NCBI GenBank assembly: GCA_030833305.1
Contig: JAURHL010000116.1
Location: 1-6,399, forward strand
From: Acidimicrobiales bacterium
GTDB taxonomy: Bacteria; Actinomycetota; Acidimicrobiia; Acidimicrobiales; Ilumatobacteraceae
Direction: 5' to 3'
DNA length: 6,399 nt
In this document: positions 6,205 to 6,399 of the stretch, one piece after another
How positions within the stretch are numbered: the first letter of the stretch is position 1
How the letters are laid out: each line of letters starts with the position of its first letter
The notes under the pieces: model-generated
What the model saw: the letters and a program-made list of their open reading frames with translations, nothing else
Databases searched by the model: none
What the model was told of the DNA's origin: nothing
Program-made: the position numbers and the translations under genes

Positions 6205-6399
6205 ATGAACGACCGACCCGTCGACATCCGCGACACCGATCCCGACAAGTACTGGGAGACGTTCGCCGAGAAGTGGACGTCGCTGTTGACCTACCGCTAC
6301 CTCGGGCGCCGTTGGTCGTCATTGGACACCGGTGTCGAGGGAAGCTTCATGACGTTGCGTCACGACATGCGCAACTCCACCGGAGGGATCATGGCCGCG
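6205..6399 (+). CDS. Unrecognised protein, N-terminal 65 codons, cut by window end (possible hotdog-fold thioesterase)
   Basis: An open frame from ATG 6205 to the last base, without a stop. The N-terminus is polar and charged (MNDRPVDIRDTDPDKYWETF), then aromatic-rich (LLTYRYLGRRW), and then EGSFMTLRHDMRNSTGGIMAA. The last segment, with a strand, a polar helix start and a Gly-Gly followed by small residues, recalls the start of hotdog-fold acyl-CoA thioesterases of the PaaI type, but too little is present to say so firmly. GGAAAGAGAG at 6186-6195 is a reasonable Shine-Dalgarno 9 nt before the ATG. A GTG at 6181-6183 in the same frame would add 8 residues and overlap the previous stop as GTGA; it cannot be excluded. 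The codon bias and + strand position right after the luciferase-like gene support a real gene in the same operon. Confidence 0.7.
   Translation, partial: MNDRPVDIRDTDPDKYWETFAEKWTSLLTYRYLGRRWSSLDTGVEGSFMTLRHDMRNSTGGIMAA

Noticed and set aside
1..6399. Defence system, mobile element, CRISPR array or biosynthetic cluster
   Set aside because: All genes belong to common housekeeping or general metabolic families; no transposase, integrase, nuclease toxin, direct-repeat array or modular synthase is present.

Overview
This 6.4 kb window looks like a chromosomal segment of a high-GC actinobacterium. The evidence is the strong G/C bias at third codon positions, TGA as the stop of every gene whose end is visible, a luciferase-like protein of the type that usually uses coenzyme F420, and an actinobacterial-style PhoH protein. 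The sparse use of Shine-Dalgarno sites fits as well. An Acidimicrobiia-like lineage is my guess from the protein style; no rRNA or other phylogenetic marker is present. I found no mobile element, tRNA, rRNA, CRISPR array or phage gene.

Layout from left to right. (1) The C-terminal two thirds of a short-chain dehydrogenase/reductase (SDR) on the + strand, cut by the window start. (2) A complete second SDR on the - strand, meeting the first tail to tail with only 2 bp between stop codons. (3) A tight - strand operon read from right to left: phoH (ybeZ-like), ybeY, then a CNNM/CorC-type membrane protein with two CBS domains (ybeX-like). The genes overlap by 8 nt and 4 nt. This is the widely conserved ybeZ-ybeY-ybeX module for rRNA maturation and ribosome homeostasis. 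(4) A 114 bp gap that probably holds the operon promoter. (5) A - strand YhdH/AcuI-type NADPH-dependent acrylyl-CoA reductase/quinone oxidoreductase. (6) A 58 bp divergent promoter region. (7) A + strand luciferase-like (LLM class) oxidoreductase followed 20 nt later by the first 65 codons of an unrecognised protein, perhaps a hotdog-fold thioesterase, cut by the window end.

The ybeZYX trio is a housekeeping unit. The genes around it are oxidoreductases of uncertain substrate, the kind that actinobacteria use in lipid, aromatic or acyl-CoA metabolism. I see no evidence for a previously undescribed system. The points most worth a second look are a Cys in place of the catalytic Asn in the first SDR, possible leaderless starts (a TANNNT hexamer exactly 6 nt before ATG) for two genes, and the setting of the ybeZYX trio, which lacks era/recO downstream and dnaJ/rsmE upstream.
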